64,000 bases of DNA from Endozoicomonas sp. Mp262 (GTDB lineage: Bacteria > Pseudomonadota > Gammaproteobacteria > Pseudomonadales > Endozoicomonadaceae). Under the pieces are notes generated by a model. The model saw only the letters and a list, made by a program, of their open reading frames with translations. It had not been told where the DNA came from and searched no databases. The position numbers were made by a program, and so were the translations under genes. This document shows, in pieces, positions 46,405 to 55,485 of the stretch (position 1 is the first letter of the stretch; each line of letters starts with the position of its first letter). The DNA is taken from NCBI RefSeq assembly GCF_025643335.1, contig NZ_CP092489.1, positions 2,176,001 through 2,240,000 of the forward strand, in the 5' to 3' direction.

Positions 46405-46481
46405 GGCTAGGTAGCTCAGTTGGTTAGAGCACAGCACTCATAATGCTGGGGTCGGCAGTTCGAATCTGCCCCTAGCTACCA
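46405..46481 (+). tRNA. tRNA-Met (CAT), elongator-like
   Basis: Cloverleaf with acceptor GGCTAGG/CCTAGCT (first pair G-T), D loop AGCTCAGTTGGTTAGAGC, anticodon stem CAGCA/TGCTG with loop CTCATAA, and encoded CCA. The D-arm resembles E. coli elongator tRNA-Met. A lysidine-modified tRNA-Ile is a less likely alternative. Confidence 0.93.
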
Positions 46482-46509
46482 TTGAAAGCATAAGAACGAA
46501 CAGTTCTTT

Positions 46510-46584
46510 TGGGGTGTCGCCAAGCGGTAAGGCAACGGGTTTTGATCCCGTCATGCGCAGGTTCGAATCCTGCCACCCCAGCCA
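46510..46584 (+). tRNA. tRNA-Gln (TTG)
   Basis: Acceptor TGGGGTG/CACCCCA, anticodon loop TTTTGAT, T stem GCAGG/CCTGC and encoded CCA. It differs from the tRNA-Gln at 8092 by compensated changes in the acceptor and T stems. Confidence 0.96.
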
Positions 46585-46664
46585 TTTTATCTGTTAATGC
46601 TATTTTTCAGTATTACTGATTGACAGACTGGGTTTTAATCCAGAAAATAGCGCTTCGCTTTTGT

Positions 46665-46741
46665 GGCTAGGTAGCTCAGTTGGTTAGAGCACAGCACTCA
46701 TAATGCTGGGGTCGGCAGTTCGAATCTGCCCCTAGCTACCA
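46665..46741 (+). tRNA. tRNA-Met (CAT), second copy
   Basis: Identical to the tRNA-Met at 46405. It belongs to a Met-Gln-Met-Gln tandem array whose spacers differ. Confidence 0.93.
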
Positions 46742-46756
46742 TTTAAGCGAATCAGT

Positions 46757-46831
46757 TGGGGTGTCGCCAAGCGGTAAGGCAACGGGTTTTGATCCCGTCA
46801 TGCGCAGGTTCGAATCCTGCCACCCCAGCCA
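46757..46831 (+). tRNA. tRNA-Gln (TTG), second cluster copy
   Basis: Identical to the tRNA-Gln at 46510. It is the last gene of the array and is followed directly by a terminator. Confidence 0.96.
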
Positions 46832-46836
46832 TATTT

Positions 46837-46870
46837 AAAAAGCCTCTCAGTTTTGAGAGGCTTTTTTTTT
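46837..46870. terminator. Terminator of the tRNA cluster
   Basis: AAAAAGCCTCTCA pairs with TGAGAGGCTTTTT around a 4-nt loop, followed by more T. The A-run on the left means it can also terminate the convergent threonine-synthase-like gene. Confidence 0.9.
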
Positions 46871-46889
46871 GACCTTCTTTTTTTCCTGT

Positions 46890-48017
46890 TTATTGAAACT
46901 GTGCCGCATAATAGCCCAGCGCTTTTAAGCCGGTACCTGTCATTATAACAACCGTATTATCATCTTTGTGGATTTGTCCGCTTTCAAGTAGCTGGGTAAA
47001 CCCTGCGGCGGCATGTGCGCAAGTGGGTTCAACATACAATCCCTGCCTGGCAAGTGTCAGGCTGGCCGCTTGGATATCATCCTCAGCAATGGCGACGGTA
47101 CCGCCACCGGATTCATGAATTGCCGCTAAAATCTGTTTCAGGCGAATGGGTTTTTTTATGGCCGTGCCTTCGGCGATAGTGGGCTTGAATTCCTGGGGCA
47201 TATAATCATCGACACTCGCCTGAAAACTGGTGTGAATGGGAGCACAGTTTGCTGGCTGTGACACAAACAGTTTTGGCATACGACGGATTTCTCCTGAAGC
47301 CATGAGTTCCTTAAAGGCCAGATAACACCCCAGAAGATTACTGCCTGCCCCGGCAGGGATAATGATATTGTCGGGAACGTTGAACCCGAGGTCTTCCCAG
47401 ATTTCATACCCCAGGGTTTTTGTTCCCTGTAAAAAAAATGGATGCCAGTTATGGCTGGCATAAAAACCGGAACCGCTTGATGCTGCTTCAATAGCTGCCG
47501 CTTCTGTTGCCTCCCGTGGGCCAGGAACCAGTATGACTTCAGCTCCATAAGCACGGGTTTGTGCAATTTTTGCTGGTTGGGTTGAGGCTGGTACAAATAT
47601 TTTTGCCTGGATGCCCGCTGCGGCGGCAAAGCCGGCAACTGATGAGCCGCCATTGCCTGAACTGTCTTCAATAACGGTGGTTATTCCAAGTTGTTGCAGA
47701 TAAGAGAGCATCACCGCTGTACCCCGGTCCTTAAAAGAGCCAGTAGGGGCAAACCACTCCAGCTTGAAGCGACAGGAAGCACCATTAAAGGTTCTTTTTA
47801 CCAGAGGTGTACAGCCTTCACCGAGGCTGACGGAATTGGTTATATTAACTGGCAGTGCTGCTTTATAGCGCCAGATGGATCGTTCACTTTGATCTATCTG
47901 TTCACGTGTGATTCCTTTTAATGGTGCAACCATCAGAGGGTGCCCCGCCGGTGAGCACCAGATGCGATCCGTTAGTGAGAAGGTCGCTTGAGTTATGGGG
48001 TCAAGATAATGAGTCAT
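46890..48017 (-). CDS. Threonine-synthase-like PLP enzyme
   Basis: A fold-type II pyridoxal-phosphate enzyme of about 375 residues. The Schiff-base lysine is in APTGSFKDRG, the phosphate-binding area is SSGNGGSSVAGFAAAAG, and the C-terminus has MTGTGLKALGYY. This is the pattern of threonine synthase, which makes threonine from phosphohomoserine. An N-terminal region reading IWCSPAGHPL suggests a degenerate zinc ribbon with one cysteine left. Since many bacteria carry a second, ThrC-like enzyme of unknown substrate, threonine synthesis is not certain. I prefer ATG 48015-48017 (MTHYLDP) over 48026. The neighbours are the tRNA cluster and a divergent glycosidase gene. Confidence 0.82.
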   Translation of the reverse strand: MTHYLDPITQATFSLTDRIWCSPAGHPLMVAPLKGITREQIDQSERSIWRYKAALPVNITNSVSLGEGCTPLVKRTFNGASCRFKLEWFAPTGSFKDRGTAVMLSYLQQLGITTVIEDSSGNGGSSVAGFAAAAGIQAKIFVPASTQPAKIAQTRAYGAEVILVPGPREATEAAAIEAASSGSGFYASHNWHPFFLQGTKTLGYEIWEDLGFNVPDNIIIPAGAGSNLLGCYLAFKELMASGEIRRMPKLFVSQPANCAPIHTSFQASVDDYMPQEFKPTIAEGTAIKKPIRLKQILAAIHESGGGTVAIAEDDIQAASLTLARQGLYVEPTCAHAAAGFTQLLESGQIHKDDNTVVIMTGTGLKALGYYAAQFQ

Positions 48018-48295
48018 GGATATCACTGGAAATTAATCGAAAGCAGTTATTTGATAGTTGAGTCAACTGCCTGCTCACTATAGTTTAGTTAATGGCGCTT
48101 GTTTCTTGGGGGAAGTACTTATGCTACTAGTCCGACACGCTGTTAGGGGCTGCTTGAAAAGGTAAACGCTTACATATGACGTGTATCTATTGCCTGCCTA
48201 TAAAAAGTGTCAGTATCGTGTAAGTACGGCTTTTTTGAGGTTCTGCTCACCGGTAAAAGGTGTGCATCTCGATAAGTACGTAGTTGATAGTAGCA

Positions 48296-51200
48296 ATGAT
48301 CATCCGAAATACGATTTTATCTGCAGCGTTACTGGGTGGTGCTGTATTGTTAACAGGGTGTAATTCCGGCGACTCTGATGATAGTCCAACCACGTCATCA
48401 GTAGCTCCATGGGACTTTGACCTGTATCTGGTGGGTGAATTTTCAGGCTGGGGCCGGGATGATAAATACAAGCTCCACTATGATCAGGGGGTTTACACGT
48501 TAAACAATGTGGAATTCAGTTCCGGGCTGCCTCCTTTTAAAGTGGCTGGCCCAGAGTGGAATAAATACCCTGATTTTGCGGCCAGCACTGAACAGGAAAC
48601 CAGTGTAAGTCCCGATGTTGACTATCCGATGTTTGATAATAAAGGCCAGAATAACCGGTTAGTGGTTATGGAGCGGGGGCTTTATGATTTTCAGGTGGAA
48701 GTTACCAATGAAAACCTCTCTTCACCTTCCATAAATTTTCATTTTAACCGGGCCAGTGATGCGGATATGGCGATGACTAATCCCCATGAAGGTCATGAAT
48801 GGGTACTTAAGCAGGCTTATCCTACCTGGAAAGGAGGCAATGAGCAGGTCACGGTATCGGTTAAAAAGAAAGATGCCCGCTTGCGTGAATTTGCGTTGTC
48901 CACCACCCAGGAGCTTCGAGACCCTGGAGATGGGTATGTTGCTCTGATGGAAGATGGATCCCAGCCTAAAGTGAACACTGGTAGTCTATTATTTGATGCC
49001 CTGTTTGCTTTAGCTATTAATGATATGAAACGGGATAGTGTCAGCCAGATCAGTGATGGCAGTTATAACGGTGGGGCTGCAATTGATTGTGATTGCTTTA
49101 AAACCGGAGCCAAGTGGGATTACGTCTGGACCCGGGATTTATCCTATGCGGCTAATTTAGGGTTGGCTGCGTTGGACCCTGAACGGGTTATGAATTCATT
49201 GTTGTTTAAATTATCGGCCTTCCGTGCCTCACTCAAACCTCAACTTAATCCATCCATTCCCCGGATAGGCAGTGGTAAGCAGGTTATTCAGGATACAGGC
49301 TCCGGTGGCAGCTGGCCGATCAGCACTGACCGCACAACCTGGGCGCTGGGTGCTGAAAAAGTGTTAACAAGCCTGCCTGAAGATAAGGCCAGCACCTTTG
49401 CCCGTGAGGCCTTTGAAGCTCTTGGTAACACGCTTGAGGCGGATCGCCAGGCAGCATTTGATCATACCGATGGACTTTATAGCGGTGAGCAATCCTTCCT
49501 TGATTGGCGTGAGCAAACCTACGCCCAGTGGATTCGTAAAGATATTGCCCATATTGGTATGAGCAAATCATTATCTACCAATGCTACCCATTATGTTGCC
49601 TTGACTCTGGCCAGTAAGCTGGCAACCCGACAGGGGGATTTAGAGAGTGCAAAGAAATACCAGGAGTGGGCGGATAACCTGAAAAAGGCCATTAATGATA
49701 AGTTCTGGCTGAAAGATCAAAAAATGTATGCCAGCCTCACCAATACCCATACGGATAATAGTACCGTTGCCAAGTTTGATATGCTGGGTATTGCCCTGGT
49801 GACCCTTACCGGGATTGCATCAGAAGAGCGGGCAGCGCAGAGCCTTGCCCATTACCCTCATGGGCAATTTGGCGTACCGGTTTATTTCCCACAGCAACCG
49901 GATGTTCCTGTCTATCATAACCGGGCTATTTGGCCCTTTGTTACGGCTTACAGCTTGAAAGCCGCTGCCCGGGTTCACAATGTTGCAGTGTTCGATAACG
50001 CTATGGCGTCCCTGATGCGTGGTGCTGCCTTGAACCTATCCAATATGGAAAACCTGGAATGGCTTTCCGGTCAACCCTCCCTGATGGATGTGGATAATCC
50101 GGATTTAAGCGGACCTGTTATTAATTCCCAGCGACAATTGTGGTCAGTGGGGGGATACCTGGGAATGGTGACGGAGACACTGTTTGGTTATCACCTGAAC
50201 GACAATGGTTTTCATATTAATCCGTTCATTACGGCTCAGGCCCATAAAATCATGGGGGCTATGGATGGTGTAAAGGATGTTGCCAGAAGTTTTACGCTTG
50301 CTAATCTTGATTATCAGGGCAAAAAGCTCTCTATCACCACTGAACTGCCTGAATATATAGAAGGTAGTGAGGGTTATTATGGTGTGAATGCTATCACGCT
50401 CAATGGGCAAGCTGTTTCAGGCTCCATTGATAAAGAACGGCTGAATGAAACCAATACTATTGTTGTTCAGATGGGAGCACTGGAAGCCGGTAGTCATCAA
50501 ATCACTAGGGTTGATAAGGATGTCAAACCGCTGGATATTAAGGACTCTCGTGTCTTTGCACCCGTTGAGCCTGTTATTAAAGAGGTCAGGCCAGTTGCTC
50601 AGGGAATAGAGGTGGCAGTGAAGGATGAAAAAAATCCTGGGTCCGGGGTGACTTATAATATCTATCGTGATGGGGAAAAGGTCGCCAGTAATATTGATAT
50701 TACCCAATCCTGGCTGGACGTTGATGCAGGTGCAACAGGCAGTCACTGTTACAGTGCTGAGGCGGTCTATGAGCAGTCAGGAAATAGCTCTCACCATGCC
50801 AAGCCGGTTTGCATGGGTTCAGTTCGGTTTTTCTCTGTGGATCAACTGCAACACAGTAGTGTAGTCAGTGCTCCTGATAAGCATATTAGTGGAGAGCATC
50901 TTAAGGAGTGGGGAACCCAACAGGATCAACTGGCGCTTGAAAGCCTGATAGTGGATAAAACCGGCAACTACGATATTAGCGTAAAATACAACAACAGCCA
51001 TCATGCCATTAATCTGGGTATTACCAATGGCGTTAAGCAGATAAAGGTATTCCGGGCTGGTGCGACTGAGCCGTTGGCTGAGGGCATTATTCAGTTACCC
51101 CATGTGCTTCCGGAAGGTGATAGTCGTCCATTAAGAAATTCAACTCCGATTTCTGTGAATCTACAGGCAGGTGTCCAATACCGGATTGAAGTGGTGGATT

Positions 51201-51307
51201 ACTTTAATATGAGTTACATGGAAAGCAATGCCACCTATAACGATGCGGGGGGAGTAAAGCCTGTGAATGCTATGGCGGTATCTGGCATTACTGTTTTGGA
51301 GAAATAG
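48296..51307 (+). CDS. Six-hairpin (alpha/alpha)6 glycosidase lipoprotein
   Basis: A 1003-residue lipoprotein starting at ATG 48296 (lipobox LTGC). An N-terminal domain starting FDLYLVGEFSGWGRDD resembles CBM48/PulA-type starch-binding modules. The central catalytic part has six-hairpin glycosidase traits: YVWTRDLSYAANLGLAALDP, FLDWREQTYAQW and NRAIWPFVTAYSLKAA. A FN3-like module (YNIYRDGEKVASN) and a C-terminal beta domain follow. Acidic residues in RDLS and DWRE are plausible catalytic or substrate contacts. The precise GH family is uncertain; an alpha-glucan or related sugar substrate is suggested by the CBM. The protein would act at the outer membrane. The ribosome site is weak. Confidence 0.78.
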   Translation: MIIRNTILSAALLGGAVLLTGCNSGDSDDSPTTSSVAPWDFDLYLVGEFSGWGRDDKYKLHYDQGVYTLNNVEFSSGLPPFKVAGPEWNKYPDFAASTEQETSVSPDVDYPMFDNKGQNNRLVVMERGLYDFQVEVTNENLSSPSINFHFNRASDADMAMTNPHEGHEWVLKQAYPTWKGGNEQVTVSVKKKDARLREFALSTTQELRDPGDGYVALMEDGSQPKVNTGSLLFDALFALAINDMKRDSVSQISDGSYNGGAAIDCDCFKTGAKWDYVWTRDLSYAANLGLAALDPERVMNSLLFKLSAFRASLKPQLNPSIPRIGSGKQVIQDTGSGGSWPISTDRTTWALGAEKVLTSLPEDKASTFAREAFEALGNTLEADRQAAFDHTDGLYSGEQSFLDWREQTYAQWIRKDIAHIGMSKSLSTNATHYVALTLASKLATRQGDLESAKKYQEWADNLKKAINDKFWLKDQKMYASLTNTHTDNSTVAKFDMLGIALVTLTGIASEERAAQSLAHYPHGQFGVPVYFPQQPDVPVYHNRAIWPFVTAYSLKAAARVHNVAVFDNAMASLMRGAALNLSNMENLEWLSGQPSLMDVDNPDLSGPVINSQRQLWSVGGYLGMVTETLFGYHLNDNGFHINPFITAQAHKIMGAMDGVKDVARSFTLANLDYQGKKLSITTELPEYIEGSEGYYGVNAITLNGQAVSGSIDKERLNETNTIVVQMGALEAGSHQITRVDKDVKPLDIKDSRVFAPVEPVIKEVRPVAQGIEVAVKDEKNPGSGVTYNIYRDGEKVASNIDITQSWLDVDAGATGSHCYSAEAVYEQSGNSSHHAKPVCMGSVRFFSVDQLQHSSVVSAPDKHISGEHLKEWGTQQDQLALESLIVDKTGNYDISVKYNNSHHAINLGITNGVKQIKVFRAGATEPLAEGIIQLPHVLPEGDSRPLRNSTPISVNLQAGVQYRIEVVDYFNMSYMESNATYNDAGGVKPVNAMAVSGITVLEK

Positions 51308-51332
51308 TTTATTTTTAATAACTATTAGTTTT

Positions 51333-51367
51333 AAAAAGTGGGAACTATATTAAGTTTCCACTTTTTT
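51333..51367 (+). terminator. Terminator after the glycosidase gene
   Basis: AAAAAGTGGGAACT (51333-51346) pairs with AGTTTCCACTTTTT (51353-51366) with one wobble and a T-run, 26 bases after the stop. Confidence 0.8.
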
Positions 51368-51465
51368 AGCTAAAAGTCTTATGAATTAATACTTGATCGT
51401 GGGGAATTTTTAGCTAAATAAGTCATCAAAAGTATTAGAAAATATTAATTATAAAAGGAGTAAGC

Positions 51466-54400
51466 ATGATGATGGATTTTATTGGCAGGCTATTTGTTGG
51501 AGGTCATAACCCTCGCCAGCAGGTTAGTGGATCATCATCTGTAGGAAACAGCGTCAAGCAGTTTCTTGGGGCTTCTCTAAGAAGGAAGGATCAAGCCACC
51601 TCTTCAATACCCAGGGAGAGTGGTGAAGTGAATACCGATAAACAGGTACAGGGACGAAGTGTCGAAAGACAGGAAAGTTATGAGTCAATTGAAGATGATA
51701 GTAAACCTTTCGTAGATATACTTTGTGACATTAAAGCATCCGTGGAAAACCCGGAACAGTATTTAATGGATCACCCTGATTTATTGTTAAGTTTGTTTAA
51801 AAGTCATCCGGAGGACATGTTACAGACTATAGAATATAGACTGGAGATGCTTAAAAAAGACGTTGGAACCTGGGTTGGTGATCGGGAAAGGGCTAATACT
51901 CAAATTGATGAATTGAATCGACGTTTAAATGAACTGGATGAAAGCCTTTCCGAGAGTGATTCCATTGCAAAGATGAAAGAGCTGCTTAAGGCACTTAGGG
52001 ATCATGAAGAGCAATATGGTAAAACACCCTATGAGGATTTGTGTAAGGCGGCTTTATTATTTAACCCTGAAAAAGATGCAAAAGCATTTGAACAGTTTTT
52101 TGATAAAGAACTGCTTGATGATGACTTTATGGATTTTGTTGATCCGGAGCGTTCAGATATTCATAAAAGCTCTAAGGGGCAGTTGCAGGCGTTTCTTGAT
52201 CAGCGAATTCAGGCCTATCGAATAGAAAGGCAGAGGTATGCGTTACAAGCTTTAAGGGACGGTTCAAGCGCCACAGTTCTTGCCCGGAATCTGGGGGAAG
52301 ACATCGCCAGTGGTTTATATGCCCGTTTTATAAAAATTCCGGAAATGTTCGGGCTGGCAATGCGCTGGCTAACTGCCGGTATTCGTGAAGGCTGGGGTCA
52401 TAATGGAAATTCGCAAGCACTTGAGAAGGGATTGGCAGAAAACAGCGGTTCTCCCGAAGCGTTAACTTCATGGTTAGAAGCTGAAGACAATCAAGCTTTA
52501 AAGCACTCCCTGCAAAAAGGCGTGGCTATTACTCATGTCAAACATGCCATCAACACCATGCAAGCCAAACTGGATTCAGGTGCCGTGGATTCCAGCGAAT
52601 CGAAGGGTTATTTGGCATGGTGTGGCAACTGTCAGTCATTGATGTCCGAATACAACGATGAACTCTGTGCTGAAATGCTGGAAAGGGTTGACCAAATCCG
52701 TTCAGCCCTGATGGCAAGGCTTGGCAGGGAAATGTACAACAGTAGTCCTCTGGCAGCGATCCTTTCCTATGAAGACTGCGAAAGTCAGCCTTACTTAAAA
52801 GCTAAACTCGATGCTTTAAACAAAGCGAACTTAAAGTTGGCTGAGTTGAAAACCAAACCTGTGAGGGATGTGTCTATCACTGCCGAGGCTGAGGCCAGCA
52901 GTCTGGTATTCAATGCCCAGATGGAGCTTCTTTTCAGCTATGGACATCATATTGTTTCTGAAGATAGCAGCCAGGATACCACAGCACGTCTTGATCAGAT
53001 ATGCCGTGTTATAACCACCATTGATCACAAACGGTCGGGTCCTGTGGCTTTGAGGAACCATGATAAAGGCATGGTGGGTCGCTGGTGGCAGGTTGGTGCT
53101 AAGGTTTTACAGGGGAATGAGGAGCCTGTAGAGATGAGGCTACGTAAGCTGAAACTCAAGCATCAACTATTACTGGATGGCTATGACTATCAGCAAGAAA
53201 AACAGGAAATATTCAGTCGTTTATATAGTGCGACAGGCAAGCTTGGGATCGTTGGAGAAGAGGCCTGTGACCGGTTGTATAAGGATCGGGGCAATCCTGT
53301 CAAGCTGCTATGGGATCTATTGAACGTTAAAAATGGTGTATGTGAACAAGTCAGTGGCGTTTTAAGTAAAGAGTTTTTTGAGGATTTTAAAGCGCTAATG
53401 AAGCGTCAGCCTCGTATGGCAAGAAATATGATGGGGGATATTGCCCAGAGCACCGCTATGGTTAAACAGGTTTTCGGGGACAATTCTGTATTGGGACGGC
53501 TTTTTGAACAACTGGACTGGAGAGCTTGGGGGGAAACCGCTCAAAGCTATGTTAACGAACGTTTCTCTGAACCTTATCGAGAGTTTCAGGAGCTTTCTTC
53601 TAAGGAAAGGGAGTCCGTCAAAAGGATGTATGCTCTGTGTGAAATGCTTAAAGAGGCACCTTCAACATTGCAGGCTGCCAAGGTGGTGGTCAATGTGGGT
53701 AAAAACCTGGCGGTGGGGAACTTGGGTAATGCCGCCTATGAAGGGGCAAAAGGAGCCGTTGAATTATGGGGTGTTCAAAAAATACAGCATGATGTGGGGG
53801 TGATGTCAGACGATGAGGTTCGGACATTGCATATGGCACTTTCAACCCTTCAGCATGGGCCTGCTGAAACCATGGTAAGAATGGATGCCATGCGCAGGTC
53901 AGCGAATATGCTGGCGGATACCGTAAAGGGAACATCGTTGTTGAAAACCGGTTTTTTAAACAGTGAACTGATGAGGCCCTTTGTTTTCCGTTATAACCGC
54001 TTAACCCAGGCTATCAAAGAGTATTGGCATGGTCAGGGCAGTGGTAAAAGGCTTGCCCTTGAGTTTGGCAAGGTGGGCTTGATCGTCGGTGGTGCTGTTG
54101 GGGTATTGGCCCTGAGTGCAGCAACGGCCGGAGGCTTTGCTGCTGCCCTGGGAGTAGCATCTGCTTCCTGGGCAACCGTCGTTATGGTTACCAGCTTCAG
54201 TATTCCTACACTACTGGCTTCCCTTGCAGCAGGTCAGCCTTTTGGAGCACCTTTCCTGTATGCTGCCCATGCTATTGCCCAAAAACTGATGTATGCGGAA
54301 AACCTTGAATCTCCTGCAATGGTGGTAAAGAACCTGTTATGTGAATTAAAGGATGACCCTAAAAACCAGCTGAGTCAGCTTAAGGTTGATCTGGGTGGCA

Positions 54401-55485
54401 GCATCGGCAAAAAGCTGAGAACTAACCCCTGGGCCAAGGCCCAACATGATCTGGCTATGGCTAGGGAAACCTGTCAGCAGGCATATATCCAATATTGGGA
54501 ACACTTTCTGGGATCATGTCCTGAGCAGGCTACCGAGGTAATGGCGGTTGTGGATAAACTGCTGCCCGATGATGGTACAGAGCTGAATCAGCAGGCCGGG
54601 CAACTCCATCAAAAGCTTCAGGATTGGAAGACGCTCAGCGAGTTTATTAAAGAGATGCCGGCAGATGCTTCGTTATGTCGTGCCAGACTGGATGCATTGA
54701 ATCTGGATACCTCTGTAAAGCGACTGTTATCAGGTGATGAAAAACACTTGTCTTATAATGTATTCATTATTTTAGAAATGCTTCAGGAAGAGTTGACCCA
54801 GCAACTGGGTGTTGAAATGGATTGGGATACCGGCCACATAACAATGCCAGCCCCTACTTCCATGCCTGATGAAGGCAATGAGACCACAGGTGGCAATAAA
54901 AAAGCGCAGGTGATTCGGCTTGATAAGCCAGCGGATATTCGTCGTCGGTTACAGGATTATCAAATGGCATTATTGCTGGGAGATGTACTTTGCAGGCAGT
55001 ACCTGGACGAAGATACAAAAGTAGAAAAAGCCCGTAAAACGGCTGAAAAGGTTGTGTCAGAACGGATGGAAAAGCAGTGTGCAAAACAGGTTTCAGAAAC
55101 GGTTGATATGCTATTAAGAAATGCTGTCAGTCACCTGGTCACTGTGGAACAGGGTGAAGCAGAGAAGATGGATGAAGATCTGGCCAGGCGCAGCCTTGCC
55201 AATGACCAGCGCCTGAAGCGTGCTCTGGAAGTGGAGCAAAGTGCTTTGCAAGTTGCCGCAGAGCATTGTGTAAAAGAGCGGTTTAAAATGATTCAGGGCC
55301 AGCTTGATAGAGCCGGCATTGATATGCCTGAAGGTCAGTTGCCAAAACTGTTAGGTGAAATGCCTCAGGTTCAGCGGAGCTATTCAGATCACGAAATACC
55401 TCACGTAGACCAGAGAGAGGGCCTCCCGGGTGGCCAGAGAAAAGATGGCCGCTGGCAGGGTCCCTCTTCTTATGTGTCCAGTTAG
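51466..55485 (+). CDS. 1339-residue effector-like protein of unknown function
   Basis: A very large protein with no signal peptide and no family I recognise. The first 70 residues are Ser/Gln/Arg-rich and low in order, like type III or IV effector secretion signals. Long helical and coiled-coil-prone stretches follow (for example RRLNELDESLSESDSIAKMK), then near residues 868-930 a hydrophobic region (LIVGGAVGVLALSAATAGG and following) that could insert into a membrane, and a charged helical C-terminus ending in a Gly/Arg/Gln-rich tail. The AAAAGGAG site upstream is excellent. The gene is convergent with the Lon-like protease and their stops overlap by four bases. A secreted host-directed protein is an inference from layout and composition. 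Confidence 0.75.
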   Translation: MMMDFIGRLFVGGHNPRQQVSGSSSVGNSVKQFLGASLRRKDQATSSIPRESGEVNTDKQVQGRSVERQESYESIEDDSKPFVDILCDIKASVENPEQYLMDHPDLLLSLFKSHPEDMLQTIEYRLEMLKKDVGTWVGDRERANTQIDELNRRLNELDESLSESDSIAKMKELLKALRDHEEQYGKTPYEDLCKAALLFNPEKDAKAFEQFFDKELLDDDFMDFVDPERSDIHKSSKGQLQAFLDQRIQAYRIERQRYALQALRDGSSATVLARNLGEDIASGLYARFIKIPEMFGLAMRWLTAGIREGWGHNGNSQALEKGLAENSGSPEALTSWLEAEDNQALKHSLQKGVAITHVKHAINTMQAKLDSGAVDSSESKGYLAWCGNCQSLMSEYNDELCAEMLERVDQIRSALMARLGREMYNSSPLAAILSYEDCESQPYLKAKLDALNKANLKLAELKTKPVRDVSITAEAEASSLVFNAQMELLFSYGHHIVSEDSSQDTTARLDQICRVITTIDHKRSGPVALRNHDKGMVGRWWQVGAKVLQGNEEPVEMRLRKLKLKHQLLLDGYDYQQEKQEIFSRLYSATGKLGIVGEEACDRLYKDRGNPVKLLWDLLNVKNGVCEQVSGVLSKEFFEDFKALMKRQPRMARNMMGDIAQSTAMVKQVFGDNSVLGRLFEQLDWRAWGETAQSYVNERFSEPYREFQELSSKERESVKRMYALCEMLKEAPSTLQAAKVVVNVGKNLAVGNLGNAAYEGAKGAVELWGVQKIQHDVGVMSDDEVRTLHMALSTLQHGPAETMVRMDAMRRSANMLADTVKGTSLLKTGFLNSELMRPFVFRYNRLTQAIKEYWHGQGSGKRLALEFGKVGLIVGGAVGVLALSAATAGGFAAALGVASASWATVVMVTSFSIPTLLASLAAGQPFGAPFLYAAHAIAQKLMYAENLESPAMVVKNLLCELKDDPKNQLSQLKVDLGGSIGKKLRTNPWAKAQHDLAMARETCQQAYIQYWEHFLGSCPEQATEVMAVVDKLLPDDGTELNQQAGQLHQKLQDWKTLSEFIKEMPADASLCRARLDALNLDTSVKRLLSGDEKHLSYNVFIILEMLQEELTQQLGVEMDWDTGHITMPAPTSMPDEGNETTGGNKKAQVIRLDKPADIRRRLQDYQMALLLGDVLCRQYLDEDTKVEKARKTAEKVVSERMEKQCAKQVSETVDMLLRNAVSHLVTVEQGEAEKMDEDLARRSLANDQRLKRALEVEQSALQVAAEHCVKERFKMIQGQLDRAGIDMPEGQLPKLLGEMPQVQRSYSDHEIPHVDQREGLPGGQRKDGRWQGPSSYVSS

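Noticed and set aside
46405..46831. Possible CRISPR-like array because of regular repeats
   Set aside because: The repeats are complete tRNA genes with CCA ends; no CRISPR array or cas gene is visible in the window.
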